Below, piece after piece: positions 9,310-18,570 of a stretch of DNA of 64,000 bases. Numbering within the stretch: the stretch's first letter is position 1; each line of letters opens with the position of its first letter. The DNA is from an uncultured Brachyspira sp. (GTDB lineage: Bacteria; Spirochaetota; Brachyspiria; Brachyspirales; Brachyspiraceae). Under the pieces are notes generated by a model, which made no database searches, was not told where the DNA came from, and worked only from the letters and a program-made list of their open reading frames with translations. The DNA lies in contig NZ_CASEGO010000001.1 of assembly GCF_949287625.1 (NCBI RefSeq), forward strand, positions 1-64,000. Direction: 5' to 3'. A program made the position numbers and the translations under genes.

Positions 9310-10512
9310 TTATTTATGATGATGACTTTTTATAGAAAGTCTTTTTTTATATGTTTCATACTCTTTTATAAAGTTATTAACATCAAGTACATGTATATAG
9401 TCATTATCATCTACTGCAATATAATGTATTTTCTTTAACTCACTTTTTATAATACTGATATCATTATACCCTATTACAGCAGATATATCATACAATTTAT
9501 ATAAAAGATCAGCAGTATTTACTTCTTTGCTTGTAAATAGAGTTTCTGTTCTAACTATATAATATATAGTAATAAGCAGTTTCATAAATATATCTTGACT
9601 GTTAAGTGCCATAACTTTAAGAACACTGTTTCTTATTTTAGTGCATATGATTTTTAAATAATAAAGTCTTAAAGAGTTAACATTAGCTACTATTGATATA
9701 AACTCTTCTTTTTTTAAAAGTTTAATTTTAGAATCTTCAAGAACTACAGTTGTAGTTGACAGAGGCTGATATGTTATATCAGGAATATATCCGTCTATAA
9801 GGTTATTGCTGGAATAAATGGCTCTTGTAACCAATTTTGAGTTTACAACATTATATACACCTACTTTACCAGAATTAATAAGATAAAGATAATTACCAGC
9901 CATAAGCTCTGTATATAAACAATATCCTTTTTTATAAAAAAACACATTATCTTCCATTGCTTCTGGTTCAGGCAAGCTATACTCTTTCATAGAATCTATC
10001 ATATCTTTAATATCTTTAGTGCTGCTGCTGTTAGGAAAAAGTTTTAGATATTGATTGTATATTTCATAAGCAACTGTTGGGAGGTTATTATCATTATATA
10101 CTTGTGCCATATTTAAAACATACCCTTCATTAATATCATATTTAGTCATAGAATGATGATGTGAAAGATTAATATAATATTTGCTTAGCCATACCTCCAA
10201 AGAATTTTCTAAATAATTATGCATTTTTTTTATTAGATCTTTATTATATATATTGATAATATCATCTATATTTATTTCTAAAGTCTCAATATCAGTATCA
10301 GCTTTAACATTAAAAAAGTATGGTTCATTCAAAGCTGAATTTACTAGTCCAAGTACATCGCCCTTTGTATATTCCATATTGCTGTCAAAATATTTTCCGT
10401 ATGATACAGCTTTACCGCTAGTTATTATATAAAAAGATTTTTTAGGATACTTATCCTCTATAAAAATGATAGAGGATTTTTTAAATGATACAATATTATT
10501 ATAATTAATCAT
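9310..10512 (-). CDS. Protein with two cyclic-nucleotide-binding-like domains
   Basis: The 400-aa protein begins with a cNMP-binding beta-roll (residues about 8-95; motifs KKSFYIITSGKAV and YTKGDVLGLVN). A helical linker resembling a tetratricopeptide unit follows (VYNDNNLPTVAYEIYNQYLK). A second beta-roll spans about 185-275 (NYLYLINSGKVGVYNVV). The helical C-terminus could hold a winged helix but shows no clear recognition helix, and ends in SHHHK. Relatives sense cyclic nucleotides; the ligand-contacting Arg is not obvious here. A GGGGGA site favours the ATG at 10512 over ATGs at 10515, 10524 and 10530. It is probably a cytoplasmic sensor or regulator. Confidence 0.75.
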   Translation of the reverse strand: MINYNNIVSFKKSSIIFIEDKYPKKSFYIITSGKAVSYGKYFDSNMEYTKGDVLGLVNSALNEPYFFNVKADTDIETLEINIDDIINIYNKDLIKKMHNYLENSLEVWLSKYYINLSHHHSMTKYDINEGYVLNMAQVYNDNNLPTVAYEIYNQYLKLFPNSSSTKDIKDMIDSMKEYSLPEPEAMEDNVFFYKKGYCLYTELMAGNYLYLINSGKVGVYNVVNSKLVTRAIYSSNNLIDGYIPDITYQPLSTTTVVLEDSKIKLLKKEEFISIVANVNSLRLYYLKIICTKIRNSVLKVMALNSQDIFMKLLITIYYIVRTETLFTSKEVNTADLLYKLYDISAVIGYNDISIIKSELKKIHYIAVDDNDYIHVLDVNNFIKEYETYKKRLSIKSHHHK

Positions 10513-10598
10513 CATATCCCCCATATACATATGATAGTATCATATTAACTTATAAAAAATATAAGTCAATATGATATAATTATTTTTTAAGACAAATA

Positions 10599-10631
10599 AA
10601 AAGAGACCTTACAAAATATAAAGTCTCTTTT
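10599..10631 (-). terminator. Rho-independent terminator after purB
   Basis: A perfect 9-bp stem (AAAAGAGAC at 10599-10607 pairing with 10623-10631) encloses a 15-nt loop. On the minus strand it is followed by a T-rich run. It lies between the purB stop and the upstream end of the cNMP-binding gene. Confidence 0.8.
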
Positions 10632-10649
10632 ATTTTTCATTTATCTAAA

Positions 10650-11942
10650 TTATATACCAAATCTTTTCATTATAACATCAATATTTCTCAAATAATAAGC
10701 ATAATCAAAGCAGTCATCAATTTCTTTATCGCTTAAATATTTTTTTATATCTTCATCTTTATGAACGTTCTCTCTGAAGTCTTCGTTATTTAGCCATCTT
10801 TTCATGGCATTTCTCTGAACCCATCTGTAGGCATTATCTCTGTCAATTCCTTTATTAACTAAACTTATCAATATTCTCTGACTAAATATTAAACCGCCTG
10901 TTTTTTCAATATTTGCTTTCATAGCATCTGGATATATTAAAAGTTTATCTACTATATCGATAAATTTATTAAGAGCATAATCAACAGCAATAGTAGAATC
11001 TGGAAGTATAACACGCTCTACTGATGAATGACTTATATCTCTTTCATGCCAAAGTGTAATGTCTTCCATAGAAGCTAATGCATTACCTCTTACAATTCTT
11101 GCTAAACCAGATATTCTCTCACAAGTGATAGGATTTCTTTTATGAGGCATAGCAGATGAACCTTTTTGCTTTTCGCTGAAATATTCTTCTGCTTCTCTTA
11201 TGTCAGTTCTTTGAAGATTTCTAATTTCTGTAGCAAATTTCTCTAATGAACTTGCTACTATTGCCAATGTAGTAAGATACTGTGCATGCCTATCTCTTTG
11301 TATTATTTGAGTAGAAACTTTATCAGCCTCTATTCCTAGCTTTTTACAAACAATCTCTTCTATTCTTGGGTCAATATTACTGTAAGTACCTACTGCTCCT
11401 GAAATTTTACCTACAGAAACCTGTTTTTTAGCCTCTTCTACCCTCTTAATATTTCTTTCGTTTTCATCATACCATAATATAAATTTTAAACCCAATGTCA
11501 TAGGTTCAGCATGTATACCATGTGTACGTCCTATACAAGGAGTATATTTATGTTCTTTAGCTCTTCTTAATAATACTTCTGATAATCTTTTTAAATCATC
11601 AAGTATTATTTCAGCAGACCTTTTCATCATCACCGCCAAAGCAGTATCTTTTACATCACTTGAAGTTAAACCTTTATGTATATACTGTCCGCCCTCGCCT
11701 ACATTTTCCTGAACGGCAGTTACAAATGAAATTATATCATGATTAGTTTCTTTTTCTATTTCAGCAATTCTTTCTACTGTAAAAGCAGCTTTTTCTTTAA
11801 TATTTTTTACTGCTTCTGCAGGTATCTCTCCTATTTCTGCCATAGCCTCACATGCAGCAATTTCAACATCAAGCATAACCTGAAACTCATTTTGCAAGCT
11901 CCAAAGCTCACCCATTTCTTTTCTTGTATATCTTTTTATCAT
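10650..11942 (-). CDS. purB: Adenylosuccinate lyase
   Basis: The 430-aa protein carries the fumarase/aspartase superfamily signature GSSAMPHKRNP near residue 262, the THGIHAEP active-site region near 140 and the TSSDVKDTA motif near 90. PurB catalyses two steps: SAICAR to AICAR in IMP synthesis, and adenylosuccinate to AMP, each releasing fumarate. Length and order match the Bacillus-type enzyme. It stands alone with its own terminator; no other purine genes are nearby. The MITE-like repeat at 12,029 lies just upstream of it. Confidence 0.95.
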   Translation of the reverse strand: MIKRYTRKEMGELWSLQNEFQVMLDVEIAACEAMAEIGEIPAEAVKNIKEKAAFTVERIAEIEKETNHDIISFVTAVQENVGEGGQYIHKGLTSSDVKDTALAVMMKRSAEIILDDLKRLSEVLLRRAKEHKYTPCIGRTHGIHAEPMTLGLKFILWYDENERNIKRVEEAKKQVSVGKISGAVGTYSNIDPRIEEIVCKKLGIEADKVSTQIIQRDRHAQYLTTLAIVASSLEKFATEIRNLQRTDIREAEEYFSEKQKGSSAMPHKRNPITCERISGLARIVRGNALASMEDITLWHERDISHSSVERVILPDSTIAVDYALNKFIDIVDKLLIYPDAMKANIEKTGGLIFSQRILISLVNKGIDRDNAYRWVQRNAMKRWLNNEDFRENVHKDEDIKKYLSDKEIDDCFDYAYYLRNIDVIMKRFGI

Positions 11943-12028
11943 AGATTATTTATCCTTAATATAAAAAATTATAAAATACCAAATCATTATAGACAAAATT
12001 ATAAATTATTTCAATTATTTTTTAATAT

Positions 12029-12307
12029 TAGACTTGTTTCAAAAGTACTTGACAAGATTATGTATAAAATTTTATAATTTATCAATTATAAAAATAATGT
12101 TTTATATGTTATATGAATTATCGTTTTAGTATATAAACATGCAGTCTTTTTGCTTCTTTGGGGCACCAAAAGAAGTGGGGTTTGGGGCAAAGCCCCAACT
12201 ATAATTAAAAAAATATTAAATTAAAAAACTATAAATATTAAGAAATTGAGTTTTGAAACAAGTAAAAAACTATAAATATTAAGAAATTGAGTTTTGAAAC
12301 AAGTCTA
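12029..12307. mobile_element. MITE-like repeat, copy A (complete)
   Basis: This 279-bp non-coding element has perfect 16-bp terminal inverted repeats, TAGACTTGTTTCAAAA and its complement, so it could carry a TA target duplication. Inside are a GC-richer core (12,150-12,200, with GGGGCAAAGCCCC) and A/T-rich flanks. The right end is duplicated: a 41-bp unit at 12223-12263 is repeated exactly at 12264-12304. It shares ends and core with copies near 16.7 and 23.2 kb. It fills most of the 458-bp gap between purB and the aldolase gene. No transposase is encoded. Confidence 0.8.
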
Positions 12308-12400
12308 TTAGTTGTAATTTATAAAAAAAGAAATAGAATTATTTAGAAATAAAAAATCAAAAAATTAAAAAAGTTTTTATATAAATTGGAGTTAATAAAA

Positions 12401-13417
12401 ATGAAAATCTATGACTTAAGAAGCGATACTATTACAAAACCAAGCGAAGAAATGCGTAAAGCTATATACAATGCAGAATGCGGCGATGATGTTTATATGG
12501 AAGATCCTACAGTTAATAAACTTCAAAAAATAGCTTGTGAAATTACTGGAAAGGAAAAAGCAATATTTGTTTCAAGCGGTACTATGGGGAACTTAATACC
12601 TATGATGATATTAGGAAGAAAAAATAAACAGGTTTTACTAGAAGAAGAATCTCATATAGTTCATTATGAATTAGGAGGAGCTTCATCTTTAGCAGGCATT
12701 ATGCCTTTGCCTGTAAAAGCTGATAGAGGAATACTAACAAAAGATATTGTAAAAAACTATGTTAAAGAACAGCCTTATTATATGTCATCTGTAAGTATAG
12801 TTGAAGTAGAAAACAGTCATAACAGGCATGGAGGAAGTGTTTATCCTATAGAAGTATTAAAAGAACTTTATGATTTCACTAAATCAAAAAATATTCATCT
12901 TCATATGGACGGTGCAAGAGTTTTTAATGCCTCTATAGCGAGTAAAATCTCTGTAAAAGAAATAGCCTCAAATACTGATTCTATAACATTCTGCTTATCA
13001 AAAGGACTTGGTGCCCCTATGGGAGCTATGATATGCGGTAATAAAGATTTTATTGATGAGGCGTTCAGCATAAGAAAATTAATAGGCGGAGGAATGAGAC
13101 AGATAGGACTTATGGCAGCAGCTGGTATATACGCATTGGAACATAATATAGAAAGTCTTGAAGAAGACCATATAAAGGCTAAAAAAATAGCAAAAGCAAT
13201 AATTGAAAGTAAAATAGGTACTATTGATTTGGATAATGTTGAAACTAATATAGTAATAGCAGACACTAAAGAGCCTTCATCAAATATATTATCCAAATTA
13301 TCAGAACAAGGAATAAAATCAAGTTCTTTTGGTGACTATAAAATAAGATTTGTTACACATAGAGATATAAGTATGGAAGAGACAGAAGATGTTTGTTCTA
13401 TAATAAAAAAATTATAA
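12401..13417 (+). CDS. ltaE: Low-specificity L-threonine aldolase
   Basis: The 338-aa PLP enzyme opens with the family hallmark MKIYDLRSDTITKPSEEM. It carries GDDVYMEDPT, the substrate-contact VSSGTMGN region and the PLP-binding lysine in ITFCLSKGLGAPMG near residue 200. It cleaves L-threonine (and allo-threonine) to glycine and acetaldehyde in the cytoplasm. The ATG at 12401 is chosen over a TTG at 12386 because GGAG at 12388-12391 lies ahead of it. It is a single-gene unit between the repeat element and the HAD gene. Confidence 0.9.
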   Translation: MKIYDLRSDTITKPSEEMRKAIYNAECGDDVYMEDPTVNKLQKIACEITGKEKAIFVSSGTMGNLIPMMILGRKNKQVLLEEESHIVHYELGGASSLAGIMPLPVKADRGILTKDIVKNYVKEQPYYMSSVSIVEVENSHNRHGGSVYPIEVLKELYDFTKSKNIHLHMDGARVFNASIASKISVKEIASNTDSITFCLSKGLGAPMGAMICGNKDFIDEAFSIRKLIGGGMRQIGLMAAAGIYALEHNIESLEEDHIKAKKIAKAIIESKIGTIDLDNVETNIVIADTKEPSSNILSKLSEQGIKSSSFGDYKIRFVTHRDISMEETEDVCSIIKKL

Positions 13418-13600
13418 AATATTTTAATATGTACCTAAATGATTTTATTTTATCAAAAATAAAAAATTATAATTGACTTTTTATTTTATATTTATAGAAT
13501 TTATTTGTTAAATATTATTAAAAAATTTAAAAAAGAATAAAAATTGTCAGCATTTAAATATCAGCATGACAATAAAAATAAATAAGACGGAGAGTAATCT

Positions 13601-14371
13601 ATGATTAGTATAATATCAGATATGGACGGAGTTATATACAGAGGAAATAATTTAATAGAAGGTGCAGAAGATTTCATAAGAATGTTATTATATAAAAATG
13701 TGCCTTTTTTATTTTTAACAAATAATGCAGAACAAACTCCGAGAGATTTAAAAAGAAAATTAGAATCATTAGGTGTAAACGGACTTGAAGAAAAGCATTT
13801 CTTTACAGCAGCACAGGCAACAGCGATATTTTTACAAAGGCAGCTTGCAAACGGTACTGCATATGTTATAGGTACAGGCGGACTTGTAAGTGAACTTTAT
13901 AATGTAGGATACAGTATTAATGATGTTAATCCAGACTATGTAGTTGTAGGTAAAACAAGTGCTTTTAATTTTGATATGCTTCAGAAGGCTGTTCACCTTA
14001 TAAATAAAGGAGCAAGATTTATAGGATGCAATCCAGATATAGTAGACCCAGCACCAAATGGTGAACTAATACCAGCTGTAGGACCTATACTTGCTGCTAT
14101 AGAAACAGCTACAGGTAAAAAGCCTTATATCGTGGGAAAACCCAACCCTATTATGATGTCTATTGCCAAAAATCAGATTAATGCTCATAGTGAAAATACA
14201 CTTATGGTAGGAGACAGAATGGATACTGATATACTAGGAGGACTTGGAGCTGGAATGAAAACTGCTCTTGTACTATCTGGAGTTACAAATATAGAAATGA
14301 TAGAAGGGTTTCCTTACAGACCAAATTATATATTTAATTCTGTGGCTGAAATAAATATAGAAAAATTTTAA
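13601..14371 (+). CDS. HAD-superfamily phosphatase, NagD-like (subfamily IIA)
   Basis: The 256-aa protein shows the HAD motifs in order: I SDMDGVIYRG near residue 6, II FLFLTNNAEQTPRDL near 38, the motif III Lys in KPYIVGKPNP near 178, and IV MVGDRMDTDILGG near 203. The large cap domain between motifs II and III is typical of subfamily IIA (NagD, p-nitrophenylphosphatase). It should hydrolyse small phosphomonoesters; the substrate is unknown. GGAG precedes the ATG. TTGACT at 13473 with TAGAAT at 13495 (16-bp spacer) could be its promoter. A good terminator follows. Confidence 0.9.
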   Translation: MISIISDMDGVIYRGNNLIEGAEDFIRMLLYKNVPFLFLTNNAEQTPRDLKRKLESLGVNGLEEKHFFTAAQATAIFLQRQLANGTAYVIGTGGLVSELYNVGYSINDVNPDYVVVGKTSAFNFDMLQKAVHLINKGARFIGCNPDIVDPAPNGELIPAVGPILAAIETATGKKPYIVGKPNPIMMSIAKNQINAHSENTLMVGDRMDTDILGGLGAGMKTALVLSGVTNIEMIEGFPYRPNYIFNSVAEINIEKF

Positions 14372-14409
14372 TTTACAAATAATATTTTAAATATATAATA
14401 ATTTCCATT

Positions 14410-14443
14410 AAAGCTGTTTAATTTTATTAGACAGCTTTTTTTA
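14410..14443 (+). terminator. Rho-independent terminator after the HAD gene
   Basis: AAAGCTGT at 14410-14417 pairs perfectly with ACAGCTTT at 14431-14438 across a 13-nt loop, and a run of T follows directly. Confidence 0.88.
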
Positions 14444-14489
14444 ATTAATAACTTCTTATTAAATTAAAATAACAATCAGGAATTTTTAT

Positions 14490-15617
14490 ATGTCTAATTT
14501 ATTATTTATTATAATGACTCTTTTATGGATGTCATTATATGTTTATATACCATATCAGGTTACGTATTTATCTTCTATTAATGTAAATACATCTATGATA
14601 GGTGTTATTATAGGAGTTTATGGTGCTGCTCAAATGTTTTTAAAATTTCCTTTTGGGCTTCTTAATGATTATATAGGAAAATGCCGTTCACTCATAATAT
14701 TAGCAGGATTTCTAACTTCGCTTGGAGGAGTAATAAGGTTATTAAATACAAATCAGTACGGCTTTTTAATAGGAGGAATATTATGCGGAATATCAGCCTC
14801 CATTTGGACTGTATTTATGGTTTTATATGCTTCGTATTTCAATAAAAATGAAGAATACAAAGCTACAAGCAAGGCATTAGTTGCAAGCGTGCTTGGTATG
14901 TTTATTGCTTTTTTAATAGTGGCTATTTCTTATAATAAACTTGGAATGAAATTTATTCTTCTTGTAAGTGCTGTATCTGGAGCATTGGTATCATTACTAG
15001 GATTATTTTTAAAAGACAGCGAACATAATAAAAAAATGTCTTTTAATGATTTATTTTCAGTTATAAAAAATAAAAGATTAATAGTATTTTCTCTGCTTGC
15101 TGCAGTAATGCAAGGCGTGCAAATGTCTGCTGTAATTTCTTTTACTTTAAATAGAATAAAAGAATTAGGCGGAACGGACAATAATGTTGGAATGGCATCA
15201 ATAATAAGTATGTTCTTTGCTATAGTAGGTGCTTTCGTACCAAGCAAAATAAAAAATGAAAATAATATAAAAAAATATATACCATTATCATTTATAATTA
15301 TGGCTTTGTACTGTATTATAGTTATATCAGTAAATAATGTATTTATTGTAATGGTCTCTCAAGTTTTGGGAGGTTTTTCTTCTGGTATACTTGCATCGCT
15401 TCTTACAAGCGAATCTGTAAAAGAAATAGATATAGATAAAAAATCATCTGCTATGGGATTTTTTCAATCAACATATTCATTAGGAATTTTTATATTCCCT
15501 ATAATAACTGGTAAATTAATAGATTTATATTCTATAAACTTAGCATATATTATGCTTGCAGTAATTGCTTTTTTATCATCAGTAATATCAATCTATTATT
15601 ATATTACAAATAAATAA
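14490..15617 (+). CDS. Major facilitator superfamily transporter
   Basis: The 375-aa protein has about twelve membrane segments in two halves. The MFS loop 2-3 motif appears as KFPFGLLNDYIGKCRS near residue 53 (G-x-x-x-D-x-x-G-K/R). A Gly-rich segment in the second half reads VSQVLGGFSSGILASL. It is probably a proton-coupled importer or exporter of a small solute. Nothing in the sequence or the neighbours identifies the substrate. AGGAA precedes the ATG. Confidence 0.88.
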   Translation: MSNLLFIIMTLLWMSLYVYIPYQVTYLSSINVNTSMIGVIIGVYGAAQMFLKFPFGLLNDYIGKCRSLIILAGFLTSLGGVIRLLNTNQYGFLIGGILCGISASIWTVFMVLYASYFNKNEEYKATSKALVASVLGMFIAFLIVAISYNKLGMKFILLVSAVSGALVSLLGLFLKDSEHNKKMSFNDLFSVIKNKRLIVFSLLAAVMQGVQMSAVISFTLNRIKELGGTDNNVGMASIISMFFAIVGAFVPSKIKNENNIKKYIPLSFIIMALYCIIVISVNNVFIVMVSQVLGGFSSGILASLLTSESVKEIDIDKKSSAMGFFQSTYSLGIFIFPIITGKLIDLYSINLAYIMLAVIAFLSSVISIYYYITNK

Positions 15618-15644
15618 TAAAAAACAATTGCAAAAAAATAGTTT

Positions 15645-15650
15645 TATAAT
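15645..15650 (+). promoter_or_regulatory. TATAAT -10 box ahead of the EamA gene
   Basis: TATAAT lies 76 bp upstream of the start at 15727, preceded at 15628-15642 by TTGCAAAAAAATAGT. The distance from TTGCAA to TATAAT is 11 bp, too short for a standard promoter pair. Confidence 0.35.
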
Positions 15651-15726
15651 AATATATTACGCTTATTAATATATTTTTAGTTATATATTATTTCATAATA
15701 ATATAAAATGAAATTAGGAAAAAATT

Positions 15727-16644
15727 ATGTCAGAAAATAACACGTCAAATAACAATAATATTGGATATATACTCGCAATACTCGCGGTTATAATATGGAG
15801 CGGAAACTTTGTAGCTGCCAGATTTCTTGTACATTTTACCCCAATAGAAATTTCTTTTTACAGATGGCTAGTAACCTTTATAGTTCTTACTCCATTTTGT
15901 ATAAAAAAATTAATAAAAAACATAAAATATATAAAAGGAATATGGATTAAAGTTATAATAATATCTATACTTGGTGTAACAGTATTTAATACATTTGTAT
16001 ATTTAGCGGCACATACAAGTAATGCTACAAATATGTCTTTGCTTGCTACATTATCTCCTATTGTGATGGCAATAATAGGCAGGATAGTATGGAAAACTAA
16101 ATTAACTATTCATCAAAAATTAGGACTTCTTATAGTTATAGTTGGTGTTGTCATATTAATAACAAAAGGTAGTATAGATGTGCTTATGAGTTTAAAATTT
16201 GCTATAGGTGATTTATATATGCTGTTTGCTGTTATATTATTTGCTGTTTACACTTTGACCATTAAAATAAGACCTAAAGAGATTTCACAGTCAGCATTCT
16301 TTTATCTTATGGTTATAATAGGACTTATACCTTTGGCAGCAGCAATGATTTTTAAATATGCTTCAAATAATGCTCATGCTTTGGATACAAAATCAGCATT
16401 AATACTCATATATGTAGGAGTATTTCCTTCTGCCTTAGGTTTTATACTATGGAATATGGCTATTGCAAAAATAGGTGCTATAAAGGGAGGTATAATATAT
16501 GATTCTATACCGTTCTTTTCATCTTTGGAAGCTGTTATACTTTTGCATGAAAATGTATTAGTATCTCAGGTTATAGGAGGTTTATTAATACTTGCAGGAA
16601 TAATATACAGTACGATAGGAGATAAAATAAAAAATAAGCAGTAA
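15727..16644 (+). CDS. EamA-family (drug/metabolite) transporter
   Basis: The 305-aa protein has ten predicted membrane helices in two homologous EamA repeats. The first repeat starts IGYILAILAVIIWSGNFVAARFLV (positions about 12-35), with SFYRWLVT and ATNMSLLATLSPIVMAIIGR further on. The second starts near residue 155 with GDLYMLFAVILFAVYTLTIK. These are typical DMT features, used for export or uptake of amino acids, nucleotides or drugs; the substrate is unknown. AGGA precedes the ATG. A MITE-like repeat begins 36 bp after the stop. Confidence 0.88.
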   Translation: MSENNTSNNNNIGYILAILAVIIWSGNFVAARFLVHFTPIEISFYRWLVTFIVLTPFCIKKLIKNIKYIKGIWIKVIIISILGVTVFNTFVYLAAHTSNATNMSLLATLSPIVMAIIGRIVWKTKLTIHQKLGLLIVIVGVVILITKGSIDVLMSLKFAIGDLYMLFAVILFAVYTLTIKIRPKEISQSAFFYLMVIIGLIPLAAAMIFKYASNNAHALDTKSALILIYVGVFPSALGFILWNMAIAKIGAIKGGIIYDSIPFFSSLEAVILLHENVLVSQVIGGLLILAGIIYSTIGDKIKNKQ

Positions 16645-16679
16645 TAAATTAATTTTTTATTTTTATATAGTGTAATCAA

Positions 16680-17104
16680 TAGACTTGTTTCAAAAGTACT
16701 TGACAATATTAACTTTAAAATTATTTAATCTTAAATCATAAAATACAATGTTTTATATGTTGTATAATTTCTTTTATATATACTGGAACGATTTCATTTT
16801 GTCAACTGATGTACATTATATAGAATTATCAACTTTTTTGCCGCACAAAAAAATTTTTGCCAACACCACAGGTGGACTTCGTCGGCACGCTTCGCGAAAA
16901 ACGCAATTACTAGAACTTTATACTTTAAAAATACGTATTAAATGTATTGTAATACCCGAAATTTGGGATAAAAATGCAGTTTTTTTGGTTATTTGTACCA
17001 CACCGAAGGCGGACAGCGTCACAAAAGAACTGGGGTTGCCGAAGGCACGCAGAGCGGGGGCAAAGCCCCGCAAATATCAAAATTTAAAAAATTTATTTTT
17101 TTAC
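16680..17104. mobile_element. MITE-like repeat, copy B (right end missing)
   Basis: The left terminus TAGACTTGTTTCAAAA and the following GTACTTGACAA match copies A and C. The GC-rich core (16,840-17,070) shares a 31-bp exact stretch with copy C, including AGAACTGGGGTTGCC, and ends in GGGGGCAAAGCCCC. A matching right inverted repeat is absent, so the right boundary is approximate. A 144-codon reading frame across it (16748-17182) has no protein-like composition and is rejected. The element fills most of the 565-bp gap between the EamA and first DUF2147 genes. Confidence 0.7.
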
Positions 17105-17155
17105 AAACTGTATTTGTTTAGGTATATCTTACGATTAAATATTTATAAAAATAAA

Positions 17156-17177
17156 AAAGAGGCTAAAAAGCCTCTTT
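17156..17177 (-). terminator. Terminator of the first DUF2147 gene
   Basis: AAAGAGGC at 17156-17163 pairs with GCCTCTTT at 17170-17177 around a 6-nt loop. On the minus strand a T-rich stretch follows. It lies about 30 bp downstream of the stop at 17210. Confidence 0.85.
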
Positions 17178-17209
17178 ATTAAAAAATAGTTTATATATTT
17201 TATGAAATA

Positions 17210-17716
17210 TTAATTAAATTTTCTTAACTCAGACCTATTTAAAGGCTTATAAAGTGATTTTTCAGAGTCAGGTACTTTAGTCCATTTCATAGATTTACCC
17301 AATACTCCTGCTTTATCTAAAGAACCTCTTACAGTGAGAGTTTTTTTATCTTCTGATAAAGACATCTTGCCGTTATATGTTTTACCATCATAAGGATTAT
17401 ATATTTTTCCGCCTTTCCATTCTCCATTATCAAAAGAAAGCCCCATTAAATAAACTAAACCTTTTAAAGGAAGTTCTCTTAATTCTTTATTAGGATTTTT
17501 CACATCTTTTTTCTCAGGTCCGTTATATCCGCCTTTATAGTCAAAAAAATAACCATAGTATTTACCATTTTCTTTATAAATCTCTACAACAGGTATTAAT
17601 CCTTGCGAATCTTTCTCTGAATACCAAAGACCAACAACATCATCAGCACTTTGAGCTAAAAGCAGTAAATTTGAAAAAACTACAAGCACTAATGGAATAA
17701 AAATTTTTCTCTTCAT
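17210..17716 (-). CDS. DUF2147 exported protein, copy 1
   Basis: The 168-aa protein has an N-terminal signal peptide (KRKIFIPLVLVVFSNLLLLAQS) and one DUF2147 domain: VVGLWYSEKDSQG, then VVEIYKENGKYYGYF, then KGLVYLMGLSFDNGEWKGG and GKTYNGKMSLS. DUF2147 proteins are small periplasmic or secreted beta-rich proteins of unknown function, frequently duplicated. It lies 273 bp downstream of a paralogue that shares most of these motifs and the same RSELRKFN/KSELRKLN ending. It has its own terminator, so the two may be separately transcribed. Confidence 0.85.
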   Translation of the reverse strand: MKRKIFIPLVLVVFSNLLLLAQSADDVVGLWYSEKDSQGLIPVVEIYKENGKYYGYFFDYKGGYNGPEKKDVKNPNKELRELPLKGLVYLMGLSFDNGEWKGGKIYNPYDGKTYNGKMSLSEDKKTLTVRGSLDKAGVLGKSMKWTKVPDSEKSLYKPLNRSELRKFN

Positions 17717-17837
17717 AATTTAACTTAATTCTCCAAATAATTTTTATAAAAATATCATCGTCTTTATAAAATTTATATTTATATAACACAATTTTTTATT
17801 CTTTGGTAAAATCATTTTTTGTTTTTTATTGTTTTTA

Positions 17838-17867
17838 GCCTGCAAATACATAGCTATATCTGCAGGC
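17838..17867. repeat. Inverted repeat between the DUF2147 genes
   Basis: GCCTGCA at 17838-17844 pairs with TGCAGGC at 17861-17867 around a 16-nt spacer. On the minus strand it lies about 120 bp beyond the stop of the upstream DUF2147 gene, without a T tract. A weak terminator or a binding site are both possible. Confidence 0.4.
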
Positions 17868-17989
17868 CAAGACAATTTAATTTATCAACAAGGGATCATA
17901 AAACCTGAACTGCTATTTTATGAAAAATTAATAATCATCATATAATTATTTTTTACACATAAGTCTATTATATACAAATTAAAGATTAA

Positions 17990-18490
17990 TTAATTTAACT
18001 TTCTTAATTCACTTTTATTTAACGGTTTATATTTAGCAGCATCACCACTTGGTAATTTTTGCCATATTATGTCTTTTCCAAAAATTCCTGCTCCGTCAAC
18101 ACTAGCTCTTATTTTTATTTCTCTGCCATTATCTGATAAAGTTACTTTTGCATTATATGTTTTACCGTCATCTGGATTGTATATTTTTCCGTTTTTCCAT
18201 TCGCCTTTAACAAACTCCAAATCATATAAATAAACAAGTCCTTTTAAAGGTAAGTTTCTTAACTCTTTTTTAGGATTATTAACATCTTTTACTATGTCAT
18301 TTGAATTTTTATAAGCAAATGAATAGGCGTAATATTTGTTATTTTCTTTATATATTTCAACAACTGAAACTCTATTTTGAGAATCTGCCTGACTATACCA
18401 TAAACCTGTTATATCATCAGCATTCTGAGCAAAAGCTAATACATTAAACAAAAATGTAAAAATTAATATTGTCATTATTTTATTTTTCAT
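17990..18490 (-). CDS. DUF2147 exported protein, copy 2
   Basis: The 166-aa protein has a signal peptide (KNKIMTILIFTFLFNVLAFAQN) and a DUF2147 domain: DITGLWYSQADSQ, VVEIYKENNKYYAY, KGLVYLYDLEFVKGEWKNG, GKTYNAKVTLS. It is clearly a paralogue of the adjacent gene; domain organisation, spacing and the C-terminal PLNKSELRKLN agree. It should be periplasmic or surface-exposed. Function is unknown. The pair probably arose by tandem duplication. Confidence 0.85.
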   Translation of the reverse strand: MKNKIMTILIFTFLFNVLAFAQNADDITGLWYSQADSQNRVSVVEIYKENNKYYAYSFAYKNSNDIVKDVNNPKKELRNLPLKGLVYLYDLEFVKGEWKNGKIYNPDDGKTYNAKVTLSDNGREIKIRASVDGAGIFGKDIIWQKLPSGDAAKYKPLNKSELRKLN

Positions 18491-18570
18491 TAAATTCTCC
18501 TTTTTAGTGATTTTAGGTATAAGTGATAAACTAATACATTAGTCTATCACTTTACGCAAACATATTTTTG

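Noticed and set aside
11739..12077. 112-codon frame overlapping the purB 5' end
   Set aside because: Antisense shadow of purB running into MITE-like copy A.
16748..17182. 144-codon open frame on the plus strand
   Set aside because: It runs through the GC-rich core of MITE-like copy B and a terminator, has no ribosome-binding site, and its composition is not protein-like.
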